Shown in pieces: positions 29,026-37,380 of a stretch of 64,000 bases of DNA (within the stretch, counting starts at the first letter, position 1; every line of letters starts with the position of its first letter). The stretch comes from CAMCXE01 sp036520615. GTDB lineage: Bacteria > Pseudomonadota > Gammaproteobacteria > Pseudomonadales > Cellvibrionaceae. The notes beneath the pieces were generated by a model. The model was given only the letters and a program-made list of their open reading frames with translations, did no database searches and was not told the DNA's origin. Where the stretch lies: NCBI GenBank assembly GCA_036520615.1, contig DATDJI010000018.1:87002-151001 (forward strand), read 5' to 3'. The position numbers were made by a program, and so were the translations under genes.

Positions 29026-31608
29026 TTAATTACCGCTAATTTCTCGCACTAATCGAAATCCCGTCACATTATCCGCTTTGCCATCATGCGGGCTTGCGTT
29101 ACTGGCTGTGCATTGGTCCATGGCGGTTTCGCGCGAGCCACCTAAAGCCGCTGCGCTGCCTCCTGCCATGGCCCACTCGCGGGCGTTACCGATATGGTTT
29201 ACCAAACCCCAGCGATTAGCGCCGCCCACGGTGGCACTGACCAATACATCACCCTTTTGAATGCCGCGGGAATTTAATGTGCAATTGCGGTTTGGGTCCG
29301 GTTGATCGTTACCGGCGCGGGCGGCATACACCCATTCAGTGCGTGTCGGGAGGCGATAAATTTTACCGGTTTTTTTGCTCAGCCATTCGGCGTAGCCCTG
29401 TGCCTGTGTGAGGCTAATTTGCGTTGCGGGTAAATTACCATCGCCCGATAAAGCACTGCAGCGGCCCGAGCTTTTGCAATAGGCATTAAATTCATCGACG
29501 GTAATTTCATATTTACCTATGGCAAAGGCTTTTACATCGCCACTTGCGGGCACTACAACAAGGTTTGGAGTTCTGCTGCCATCGCTTAGCGCGTCTTTAC
29601 AGCTACCTCTACCACCGGTAGCGCCGAGCCCTGCCAAACTTAATGGGCAATTATCTTTCGCGGCAAATTGCAAACTGCTTAAAAGAGCGTTAGCAGGGAA
29701 TAAACGCAGAGACATTTTTTTCAATTCTTCTGCGCGGGGCACAGAAGATTCACTAATTTTTTTAACACAACCAGCCAGCGCCGCAATTATTTTCGGCTCA
29801 TCTTTGGCGTAATTTTGTGCATTAATGGATTTTAATTTTCCCACAGAAATTTCTAAATCACGTATATCAGGAGTGCTGGCGCAGGCTAACTGATTAGTGA
29901 CCGTGTCCAGGGCAACCTTATAGTGATCATCAGGCTCGGGCGTAGTTTTAGGTTGAGCTGTAGTAGTTGTGGTGACAGGATTTTGGGTGACTTGCTGAGC
30001 TTGTTGTTGCGCACGCTGTTGAGCCTCTGCTAAACGCTTTTGCTCAGCCTCTTGTATTTTAGCGGCAAGCGCTGCGATTTTACTTTGAAAATCCAACGCT
30101 TGTTGCTGATCTGGCCCGTAGCGTTCGTAATTTTTAAATAATGCCTGGGCGTCGCTTAGCGCATCTTTTTTCAATGCTTCTTCAATTTTAGGGCCGTACA
30201 TGCCGATAATTTTTTGCCGCAAGCCCTGCCACCAGGTATTTTGCTCGCCAACTAATTGTTTGCCCTCTGACATCTCCGACCAAAGCTGCTCCTGCCAGCC
30301 TGCACTAAATGTAGGCTCGGCTAATAATTTTTTAATAGCTTTTTCACTTAATTCCTGGCGCAAACGCTTTTCAATAGAGAGGACATCTGGCCCTTGTTGT
30401 GGCTGCGGCCAAAAATAATAAGCAGCGCCACCTGCGGCTAATAATGCGCAAAATAATATCCAGGCTAAGGCATTTTTTTGCGTATTTTTGTAGCTAAATA
30501 ATTGCCAAAATTCCTCCACCGAGGCGATGCGGTCACTGCGGTGAAATGCCAGGGCAAGTTCAATAGCGCGCCACTGGCGTTTATTTAACGTAGCTATGCG
30601 TTTGGGTTTCAATTGCAGCGTGATGGCTTCGGTCGCCGGTTTGCGATTAAACGGATGCTGGCCGGTAAACATTTCATAGGCAATACAGCCTAAAGCGTAA
30701 ATATCATCACGGGCATCGGGAGTCTCGCCTTTTAACATTTCTAAGCTTGCATAAGCGGGTGTCAATGCACCAAGGCTGCCGGCATCGAATAACGTATGGT
30801 CTTCCTCTCCAGTATGGGCGGATAAATCGGCAATAGCTGCTGCACGGGCTATACCGAAATCCAATACTTTGGCCGTAGAATTTTTAATAACAAAAATATT
30901 GCCCGGTTTAAAATCCGAGTGAATAATTTTATGGCGATGAGCGTGAATTAATGCAGCGCTAATATCGCGCAGAATTCTGTGTGCGTCTTCTGGTAATAAG
31001 CCGGTAGCTTTATATTGGGAAATTAATTTATCCAGCGGCTTGCCGTCTAAAAATTCCATTGTCATAAATACCGTTTCGCCATCGCGGTCGAAATCGTGCA
31101 CGTTGACAATATTAGGGTGGGCAATTTTTTGCGTTTTGCGCGATTCTCGCTGTAGGGATATAAATGCCTCAGGATGCTCCTTAAATGCTTCGCCTAATAC
31201 TTTAATGGCCACATAAGGCTCGCGATCCTGAGCTTCAACTTTTAATAAATCCTTCGCCTTATAAACCACACCCATGCCGCCTGCACCGAGTATTTCCTCA
31301 ATAACAAAGCGGCCTTTTAAAATTCGCGATTGCGCTTCAGCGCGGGGCTTGCTTCCGCTAATCTGCGTTGCCATTTCCGTGCTGGCTTGTGCAGGCCTTG
31401 CCACTTCTGAGATCGGGCGTTTTTGGCGGGAGGCGCCTACCGGTTGTAGTAGCGTGACAAATTCTGCGACGAGGTTTTCCCCTTCAGGAGTGGATTCCAA
31501 CGGGCGAGCAGGTGGAGGTGGTGTTGGGGGAGTGGCGGGCACGGATGGGGGATTAGGCGGCACCTCACGGCGCGGAGGCATAAATTGTGTGCGATCGTCA
31601 TCACTCAT
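29026..31608 (-). CDS. membrane Ser/Thr protein kinase fused to a formylglycine-generating-enzyme-like domain
   Basis: 860 residues from the ATG at 31608, which has AAGGAAG six bases upstream; an ATG five codons earlier (31623) is the longer frame. A Pro-rich N-terminus (11-40) leads to a Hanks-type kinase at about 100-375: glycine loop GAGGMG near 108-113, ATP lysine K136, catalytic loop HSDFKPGN (230-237) and DFG at 250. The loop is HSD rather than HRD, so activation-loop control may be unusual. A membrane segment follows (about 379-400), then a Gln/Ala-rich coiled-coil region (about 500-570). Residues about 665-860 form a periplasmic FGE/SUMF1-like domain (YEITVDEFNAYC, YRLPTRTEWVYAARAG). 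The PpkA kinases of type VI secretion are loosely similar, but no such genes are present. Confidence 0.9.
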   Translation of the reverse strand: MSDDDRTQFMPPRREVPPNPPSVPATPPTPPPPARPLESTPEGENLVAEFVTLLQPVGASRQKRPISEVARPAQASTEMATQISGSKPRAEAQSRILKGRFVIEEILGAGGMGVVYKAKDLLKVEAQDREPYVAIKVLGEAFKEHPEAFISLQRESRKTQKIAHPNIVNVHDFDRDGETVFMTMEFLDGKPLDKLISQYKATGLLPEDAHRILRDISAALIHAHRHKIIHSDFKPGNIFVIKNSTAKVLDFGIARAAAIADLSAHTGEEDHTLFDAGSLGALTPAYASLEMLKGETPDARDDIYALGCIAYEMFTGQHPFNRKPATEAITLQLKPKRIATLNKRQWRAIELALAFHRSDRIASVEEFWQLFSYKNTQKNALAWILFCALLAAGGAAYYFWPQPQQGPDVLSIEKRLRQELSEKAIKKLLAEPTFSAGWQEQLWSEMSEGKQLVGEQNTWWQGLRQKIIGMYGPKIEEALKKDALSDAQALFKNYERYGPDQQQALDFQSKIAALAAKIQEAEQKRLAEAQQRAQQQAQQVTQNPVTTTTTAQPKTTPEPDDHYKVALDTVTNQLACASTPDIRDLEISVGKLKSINAQNYAKDEPKIIAALAGCVKKISESSVPRAEELKKMSLRLFPANALLSSLQFAAKDNCPLSLAGLGATGGRGSCKDALSDGSRTPNLVVVPASGDVKAFAIGKYEITVDEFNAYCKSSGRCSALSGDGNLPATQISLTQAQGYAEWLSKKTGKIYRLPTRTEWVYAARAGNDQPDPNRNCTLNSRGIQKGDVLVSATVGGANRWGLVNHIGNAREWAMAGGSAAALGGSRETAMDQCTASNASPHDGKADNVTGFRLVREISGN

Positions 31609-31674
31609 GGGCACTTCCTTCATATTTCAGCTGTGGAAGTTTAAGGGGTAGACTGGGTTTTGCCAAACGCTCAA

Positions 31675-31694
31675 CGCCTGCGGCTGCGCAGGCG
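31675..31694. other. perfect hairpin in the mannanase-kinase gap
   Basis: CGCCTGCG and CGCAGGCG form an 8-base perfect stem closing on GCTG. It lies in the 160 bases between the minus-strand mannanase stop and the kinase start. A second inverted repeat follows at 31705-31741. There is no T run on the minus strand immediately after it. Confidence 0.45.
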
Positions 31695-31704
31695 ATTGGT
31701 CTGA

Positions 31705-31741
31705 TACGTGAGCCAAAATATTTCTACGAAGTGCTCACGTA
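31705..31741. other. 9-base inverted repeat after the GH5 gene
   Basis: TACGTGAGC and GCTCACGTA pair perfectly across a 19-base AT-rich loop, 28 bases after the stop of the mannanase. It could be the 3' hairpin of the mannanase transcript or an attenuator before the kinase gene. Confidence 0.4.
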
Positions 31742-31768
31742 AGCTCTGCGGATAAAAAGACGCTTGTG

Positions 31769-33142
31769 TTACTGTTTGCTCAACGGTTGCTGAAATTTAC
31801 TACCGGCCTCTTTGATTATTTCTAACGTCGATTGATCGCTGGAGAATACGGAATTTAAACCCTGCGATTCTTGTGGTGGATCGCCGGTAAAATCATCACC
31901 TTTTTGCCAAATATAATCGAGTCGATTTGAGCGTCCTAAACCACCCCAGGCCCAAAAATTAAATCCTGCAATGGGTTTTCCTAACTGCGCCTGCTGAATT
32001 AATTGGCTGAGCACGCCTTTGTAATAGGTGTCGCGCTGTTGTGTGGAGCTGTTGGGGCTAAAATCTCCCAGGTCGCGATCTAAACCAAACTCTTCTAAAA
32101 CTATAGGTTTTTTTAAATTCTCAGCTAGCTGAATATGTTCGAGCACAAAATTGCGTGCCGTTGCTTGCGCGCTAAACAGACTCATGGGTTTGTTTGGATC
32201 AAACCACTGCCAATTTTTAGCCCACATATGAAATGTTAAATAATCTAATTCGGCAATGCGGTGCGCATTTTTATAAATCGAGTCTTTACGCAAGCTGCCC
32301 ATTATGCCTTCGCTGCCACTGCTGACTAAATGATGCGGCGCTAATTGGTGAATAAATTGCGCGCTGGTTTTTAGCCAATTGGTGTAGGCCTCTACATTAA
32401 TTGTGCCGTCTTTATCGCTGCCCGGGCGTGGCTCGTTAGCGAGCTGCCAGGCCATAATTGTCGAATCACAAGAATAGTCTTTGCCTGTAACAGTATTCGT
32501 GCGTTTCAACAAACTGGTTATGTAGTTCTGGTAAATAGTCTGTGCGGCCGGTGAGCTGTAAAAGCGTGCTGAGTTTTGCATAAAATCGTCCCAGCGCCCG
32601 GTGGCATCCGGGTCAAATACCTGGCTGTTTTCCACCCATGCCATATATTGCGACATACCCCCTGACCACTGCCAAAAATTATTTAAATAAATAACGGCTG
32701 TCATCTGGCGTTTAGCCATTTCTGCCAATAAAAAGTCCATTCCCTGCAGTAGAGGTTCGTTATATTCGTTAGGAGATTTAATTATTGTAGTGTCCACCGA
32801 GCGAGTTAAATTCGACTGCTCTCCTGCGCCTAAAATACGTAAATTATTGATGCCATAGCTGGCCAGCATATCTAATTCTTGCGTTAGGCGAAGGCGCAAA
32901 TGTTCCTGCTCCGGTACGCCTAAATAAGCGGCATGCCACATATTGGCGCCGATAATATAATAGGGCTTGCCTGCGCGTTTAAATTGAGTTTGCTCGACGG
33001 TCACGAACGTGGCGCCCTGGCAGTTATCGACTTTTACCGTGGGAGTTTGGCTGCAGCTGGTTTGTATCAATGCGCATATGAGTACGGCGATTATTCTGCA
33101 ATGCTGTACACGCTTAAATAAGTGCAGTAGGGAATTTAACAT
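31769..33142 (-). CDS. GH5-family mannanase-like lipoprotein
   Basis: Predicted endo-beta-1,4-mannanase of glycoside hydrolase family 5 (closest in style to the GH5_7 mannanases of Cellvibrio), 457 residues. The signal peptide ends IQTSC, an imperfect lipobox (Cys at about residue 30), so outer-membrane anchoring is likely but not certain. The barrel contains YIIGANMWHAAYLG and LASYGINNLRILGAG. The acid/base is E237 in WQLANEPRPG and the nucleophile E351 in VLEEFG. Length fits a single catalytic domain with no carbohydrate-binding module. AAAGAGC precedes the ATG. A separate GH26 gene about 12 kb away supports a mannan role. Confidence 0.88.
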   Translation of the reverse strand: MLNSLLHLFKRVQHCRIIAVLICALIQTSCSQTPTVKVDNCQGATFVTVEQTQFKRAGKPYYIIGANMWHAAYLGVPEQEHLRLRLTQELDMLASYGINNLRILGAGEQSNLTRSVDTTIIKSPNEYNEPLLQGMDFLLAEMAKRQMTAVIYLNNFWQWSGGMSQYMAWVENSQVFDPDATGRWDDFMQNSARFYSSPAAQTIYQNYITSLLKRTNTVTGKDYSCDSTIMAWQLANEPRPGSDKDGTINVEAYTNWLKTSAQFIHQLAPHHLVSSGSEGIMGSLRKDSIYKNAHRIAELDYLTFHMWAKNWQWFDPNKPMSLFSAQATARNFVLEHIQLAENLKKPIVLEEFGLDRDLGDFSPNSSTQQRDTYYKGVLSQLIQQAQLGKPIAGFNFWAWGGLGRSNRLDYIWQKGDDFTGDPPQESQGLNSVFSSDQSTLEIIKEAGSKFQQPLSKQ

Positions 33143-33422
33143 ACGAGCTCTTTTTGATGTTTGTGACGGGGGAGGTCTAATTTGTTAAGTGCAATTCTCA
33201 CGCTAACACTATTGCAGCAGCCGATTAAGTCAACATGCACCAATGATACTTTAATTGCGCCGTTAAGTTTTGCAGAAAATACTCGTTATAGGGATTTGTC
33301 TTTCGCGCTGCGGCCAGCATCACTATTTTAAGCCGCTGATGCAAATTAATGATCAGCGTTAAAGCGCACTGAGCGCCAAGCTTCAGATGAGCTGCAGTGA
33401 GCGTTCTGCTCTTGCTACACTA

Positions 33423-33604
33423 GGCAACCTCTGAAATATTAATCTCACTCGCGCGGGCTTCGTAGAATTTGCCAAAAAATGCTCATTTACTACGTATAAA
33501 CTCCGTTTTTTCGGTAAATTGGCCTAGCCGGGGGCGCCTAGCCGGGGGCACCTAGCCGGGGCGTGCAGCCAGCGCTTGGCCGCCTACATTTTTCAGAGTC
33601 TCCC
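33423..33604. mobile_element. candidate 182-bp MITE
   Basis: Terminal inverted repeats GGCAACCTCTGAAA (33423-33436) and the reverse complement of TTTCAGAGTCTCCC (33591-33604) match at 11 of 14 positions, with eight identical inner bases (CTCTGAAA). The element is flanked by TA on both sides, the target duplication expected of IS630/Tc1-type elements. It encodes no protein and contains three 14-base tandem repeats. No second copy is visible in this window. Element status is inferred from structure. Confidence 0.45.
33522..33562. repeat. three tandem 14-base GC-rich repeats
   Basis: GCCTAGCCGGGGGC occurs twice without gap (33522-33535, 33536-33549), followed by a third, degenerate copy ACCTAGCCGGGGC (33550-33562). 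They lie inside the candidate MITE. The surrounding sequence is much more AT-rich. Confidence 0.85.
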
Positions 33605-33681
33605 TAAGTCAATCTAATTGCAGCGTATATATAATGCCCCGTTCCAGCGAGTTTTCATTTTCCCATCTGTGCCAGCTAATC

Positions 33682-36000
33682 ATGCGCTCAAGTTTATTCG
33701 CGCGCTGGAAAAGCTTGGGGCTTGCCGGGCAGCTCAGTCTATTAGGTGCGCTAATGCTGGTGAGCGCGCTTGCGATTAACAGTATATTTCTGCAGCAAGC
33801 TTTGCAGCAGGCACATAGCCAAACCACTCGCCAGTTGTTTTCGGTGCAAGTAGCTCAGCGGCAGAGTGCGCTATTAGCCGCCCATTCTTTGGCCGACGAC
33901 TCGGCAGTCGTTGCACAATTGCAATTTTTTTTAGATACAGGCGCCGTAGCCGGTGTGCGCTTATGGCAGCGTAATACGTCTAAACAATGGCAGCTACCCG
34001 AGCAATTACCCACCAGCGAGGCGCTGCATTTTAATGTAGGTGCGCAGGCGGATCTGCAACTTGAACTTTATCCTAAGGCCGATCTGCTAAGCGTACGTTG
34101 GCCGGCGGGGGTTTTGCTGCTTTGGCTGGGTTTAATTCTCGCCCTCTGCGCAATTGGCGTTGTTATTTTTGTGCGTGTTTATTTGCGCCCGGTTTTAACC
34201 CTAGCAATACAAGCGCAAAGCATGAACATGGATCGCTTTGCACAATTAATTACATTAACGCCAGAGCGAATTTTTCTAAATGAATTAGCCGAGGTATATT
34301 CTGCGCTTGACCATTTACGTCAATATTTATTAGAAGAGTCGGAGCAGCGTAAAGCGGTTGAATTAGCTTTAATGACAGAGAAACACGAAAAACTCGGTGT
34401 ACGGCGCCAACAAATGGCAGCTGAGCAGGCTAATCGAGCTAAAAGCCAATTTATTGCCACTATGAGCCACGAAATTCGCACACCGATGAACGGCATATTG
34501 GGTATGGTGGAACTATTGCGCGATACCGAATTATCCTCGGTGCAAAATCATTATTTAGATATTATTAATCGCTCCGGTGATACCTTGCTAACCGTTATCA
34601 ATGATATTTTGGATTATTCAAAAATTGAAGCGGGCAAAATGGAATTGGAAGATGTAAGCTTTTTACTTGATGATGTTGTGGACGACAGCGCTTCATTATT
34701 TGCCGCTGTGGCCAATAAACGGAATGTTGAATTACTCACCAGTATAGAGGCAAGCGTGCCGCGCACTTTAATAGGCGACCCGATGCGCCTGCAGCAAATT
34801 ATTGTAAACCTCGTGGGTAATGCATTTAAATTTACTAAAGCCGGCTATATTCATCTACACGTGAGCTTATTTCACGATGAACACCCGCAAAACCCAATGC
34901 TGTTATTTTCCGTCAGCGATACCGGTATAGGCATTGAGCACCATGTGAAAGAATCTTTATTTGAGGCCTTCAGTCACGTGGATAGCGCTTCAAGCGGGCA
35001 TTATGGCGGAACAGGCCTTGGCCTTACGATTGCAAAACAATTAGCCAATATGATGGGCGGCACCATAGGTGTGGATAGTGCGCTAGGGCAGGGCGCTAAT
35101 TTTTGGTTTACAGCGCAGTTTCGCCGCGACACGCAAGCCCTTACTTTTAATGCTGATGCACAATTATTGCGGCATAAACATTTGCTGCTAATAAGCGAAA
35201 ATATTTTGCTCACCGATATTATTGTGCAGCAATGCGCGCATTGGCAGATGTACTGTGCAGCGGTACAACATGCGCAGAATATTTGGGCGGTAATAGACCG
35301 AGTTGTGCTGGCTGGGCAGAGCTTTCATGCGGTAATTGTCGATGCAAAATTACCGGGCTCGTCGGCAAGTGTATTAATTAAACAAATTAAAGAGCTCTAC
35401 GCTAAAAATACTTGGCGATTTATTCTACTTGCCAATAATCAATTTCAAACTATTGATGCAGATTCCAATTTTGATCAGTTGGTAACGCGGCCAATTGCTA
35501 TGCGCCGCTTAGAAGCAGCTTTATTGGGCCGCTTTGGCCCAGTTGCCAATCATGATCAAACAATACTCTCTCATGATCCTATTATGTTACCTATGCATAA
35601 TCCATCGGATATAAAAATATTAGTTGCCGAGGATAATTCAGTTAATCGCATGGTGATTGAAGGCCTATTGCGCAAAATAGGTATTCAGCCTACTTTTGTT
35701 GAAAATGGTCTGGAGGCTGTAACTGCCGCTACCGGGGAGAGTGAGCGTTACGATGTAATTTTAATGGATTGCGAAATGCCAGAAATGGACGGTTTTGATG
35801 CGAGCATGCGTATTCGCCAGTGGGAAAAACAAAACGATTACGCGCCCTTAAGTATTATTGCGCTGACTGCGCATACAGAAGCGGAACTTAAAGAGCGTGT
35901 GTTTGAAAGCGGAATGGATTATTACCTAAGCAAACCCGTAACTCTAGATAACGTGCGTGAAGCTTTAATTCGTTTAGGATTTTTGGCTAAAGCATATTAG
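33682..36000 (+). CDS. BarA-like hybrid sensor histidine kinase
   Basis: A membrane hybrid kinase, 772 residues from ATG 33682; the longer frame starts at 33634, but a TATAAT overlaps that codon. Numbering here is from 33634. Membrane segments lie at about 30-55 and 155-180 and bound a periplasmic sensor of about 100 residues. A HAMP-like region precedes the dimerisation domain with H279 (ATMSHEIRTPMNG). The ATP-binding domain shows NLVGNAFKFT, DTGIGI and GGTGLGL. A degenerate receiver-like stretch (about 505-625) is followed by a full receiver with D712 (LMDCEMPEMDG) and the lysine in YLSKPV. There is no C-terminal Hpt domain, so a separate phosphotransfer protein is expected. Partner and signal unknown; not a clear GacS orthologue. 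Confidence 0.88.
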   Translation: MRSSLFARWKSLGLAGQLSLLGALMLVSALAINSIFLQQALQQAHSQTTRQLFSVQVAQRQSALLAAHSLADDSAVVAQLQFFLDTGAVAGVRLWQRNTSKQWQLPEQLPTSEALHFNVGAQADLQLELYPKADLLSVRWPAGVLLLWLGLILALCAIGVVIFVRVYLRPVLTLAIQAQSMNMDRFAQLITLTPERIFLNELAEVYSALDHLRQYLLEESEQRKAVELALMTEKHEKLGVRRQQMAAEQANRAKSQFIATMSHEIRTPMNGILGMVELLRDTELSSVQNHYLDIINRSGDTLLTVINDILDYSKIEAGKMELEDVSFLLDDVVDDSASLFAAVANKRNVELLTSIEASVPRTLIGDPMRLQQIIVNLVGNAFKFTKAGYIHLHVSLFHDEHPQNPMLLFSVSDTGIGIEHHVKESLFEAFSHVDSASSGHYGGTGLGLTIAKQLANMMGGTIGVDSALGQGANFWFTAQFRRDTQALTFNADAQLLRHKHLLLISENILLTDIIVQQCAHWQMYCAAVQHAQNIWAVIDRVVLAGQSFHAVIVDAKLPGSSASVLIKQIKELYAKNTWRFILLANNQFQTIDADSNFDQLVTRPIAMRRLEAALLGRFGPVANHDQTILSHDPIMLPMHNPSDIKILVAEDNSVNRMVIEGLLRKIGIQPTFVENGLEAVTAATGESERYDVILMDCEMPEMDGFDASMRIRQWEKQNDYAPLSIIALTAHTEAELKERVFESGMDYYLSKPVTLDNVREALIRLGFLAKAY

Positions 36001-36072
36001 CGACTGGGATGGATAGGTTTTTATAAAAGCGCTAAAAGCGGCGATGGCGCTATCGCCGCTCCTTAAGGAGAT

Positions 36073-36663
36073 CTAACCTTTTTTGGCTTCTTCTTGATTA
36101 AATCGCAGGTGCAGAGATATGGGCACTAAAGGGCTGATCGAGGGAAGACTTGCCAATTCTTTTAATTTTTCAATTCCTGCCAATAATTCGAAATCACCAG
36201 CGTTTAGAAAAATCGGTGCAAGCGTAACAATCTCGACCTGTTTGGCGCTTAATTTGGTAATAAGTAAATTGACATCCTGCGTGATGGTTTTGCCGTGCAA
36301 TTCAAACGTAACCGGCAGTTTAACGGTTTTACTGCTGCCGCTTGATTGTTTGGCTAATTCAGCCACATCAATTTTTCCCTTTGCTGTCGCTTGGGTAAAT
36401 TTAGTAGTTTCAAATAAAAACTGCGCCATACGCTCATTGCGAATAGGTACACCGGTTTCTGCGCTGGCTAAATCAACAGCAACTGCAAATTGGCCATCGG
36501 CTGCAACTGTGCCTTGTATGGTTTTGAAATAATGAGTTTCAGCAATGGTTTCTTTTTTTACCGTAGAAAAATACACCTGAGATTGATCCGCTTGTAATTT
36601 CCAATCGGCAAAGCTGGGTAAACTAATTAATGTAGCCAGCAGGCTAAGCGTTGCTACCTTCAT
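36073..36663 (-). CDS. YceI-family periplasmic protein
   Basis: Exported protein of 196 residues with a clear signal peptide (cleavage after SFA). The mature part begins DWKLQADQSQVYFSTVKK, the typical YceI opening. It continues as a lipocalin-like barrel with ETGVPIRNERM and VTFELHGKTI. YceI proteins bind isoprenoid-type lipids; the role in this organism is unknown. It is transcribed toward the hybrid kinase (convergent, 72 bases apart). Upstream lies a 717-base gap with an inverted repeat at 36728-36753. Confidence 0.88.
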   Translation of the reverse strand: MKVATLSLLATLISLPSFADWKLQADQSQVYFSTVKKETIAETHYFKTIQGTVAADGQFAVAVDLASAETGVPIRNERMAQFLFETTKFTQATAKGKIDVAELAKQSSGSSKTVKLPVTFELHGKTITQDVNLLITKLSAKQVEIVTLAPIFLNAGDFELLAGIEKLKELASLPSISPLVPISLHLRFNQEEAKKG

Positions 36664-36727
36664 ATTCGGCTCCAGAGTATAAAAACGTGTTTAGGGAATA
36701 TTAACCACGATCGTTGCAGGGTTAATA

Positions 36728-36753
36728 GCTATTGTGGGGTGCTGCACAATAGC
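36728..36753. promoter_or_regulatory. 9-base perfect inverted repeat upstream of the YceI gene
   Basis: GCTATTGTG and CACAATAGC pair perfectly with an 8-base spacer, 65-90 bases upstream of the YceI start. Symmetry and position suit an operator or a leader hairpin; there is no direct proof. Confidence 0.35.
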
Positions 36754-37286
36754 GTCTTCGCGCGCATGTAACAAGAGAGAGGAGGAGCGGTGAAGCTTGC
36801 CGGCGCAATGAATTAAATGGCAGGCGGATAGCACTTTCTAAAGAACAATTTAATTAGGCCTATCGAGGCTAAGCTTTGCAAAAGTCAGACGATAAAAAGC
36901 GCGCTGTTCGCGCAACTGTGCTGGCTCTAATTTAATAAATAATTGTGCATGCACATCCAAGCATTATTTTCTTACGTCATGGACAGCACCCATTGCTTCG
37001 CCTACGGACAATTAATTCTGGCAACGAATATTTTGCCCTTATTTCTCAACGAAAATGTTATCCATAGGCATCTGTAAAGCGAGTACTGGATTGATATGGC
37101 TATTTATCGGATCGCTGCAAAACAGCTTCGCGCATGCCAGCATCGTAATTTATTCAGCGGCGCCTTGGTCTAGTGCGCAGCGGCTGGTTCATATTTGCAC
37201 GTTTATCGAACGCCCAGTACAGGTCATGCTGCAATTGTGTTTGTAAAATCGCAATCCTGACTATAAGGCTTCTGGTTCACACTTTG

Positions 37287-37314
37287 TTCACAGGATTACA
37301 AATTCTCACATAAT
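37287..37314 (+). promoter_or_regulatory. candidate promoter of the dikinase-like lipoprotein
   Basis: TTCACA (5 of 6 to TTGACA), a 16-base spacer and CATAAT (5 of 6 to TATAAT), about 67 bases upstream of ATG 37381 and in the right direction. Confidence 0.4.
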
Positions 37315-37380
37315 AAGATTGTAGTTTCTCTGGGGTATAGGGTAGGTTTTCGCTGTTATCACTTCATTTGGTAAAACTCT

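Larger units (their letters stand above)
33143..33633. other. 491-base intergenic region with a MITE-like element
   Basis: Lies between two divergent genes. The left 280 bases hold no gene and presumably the mannanase promoter. The right part is the candidate MITE at 33423-33604 with its tandem repeats. A TATAAT at 33630-33635 follows. Confidence 0.5.
36664..37380. other. 717-base intergenic region between divergent genes
   Basis: Presumed promoter region for both the YceI gene and the 37381 lipoprotein. Holds a 9-base inverted repeat (36728-36753) and a candidate promoter (37287-37314). A 63-codon frame at 37055-37246 has a hydrophobic stretch but no ribosome site, and I do not call it. Confidence 0.5.

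Noticed and set aside
37055..37246. 63-codon frame with a hydrophobic, signal-like stretch
   Set aside because: No ribosome site, no conserved pattern, and surrounding sequence looks like an intergenic region.
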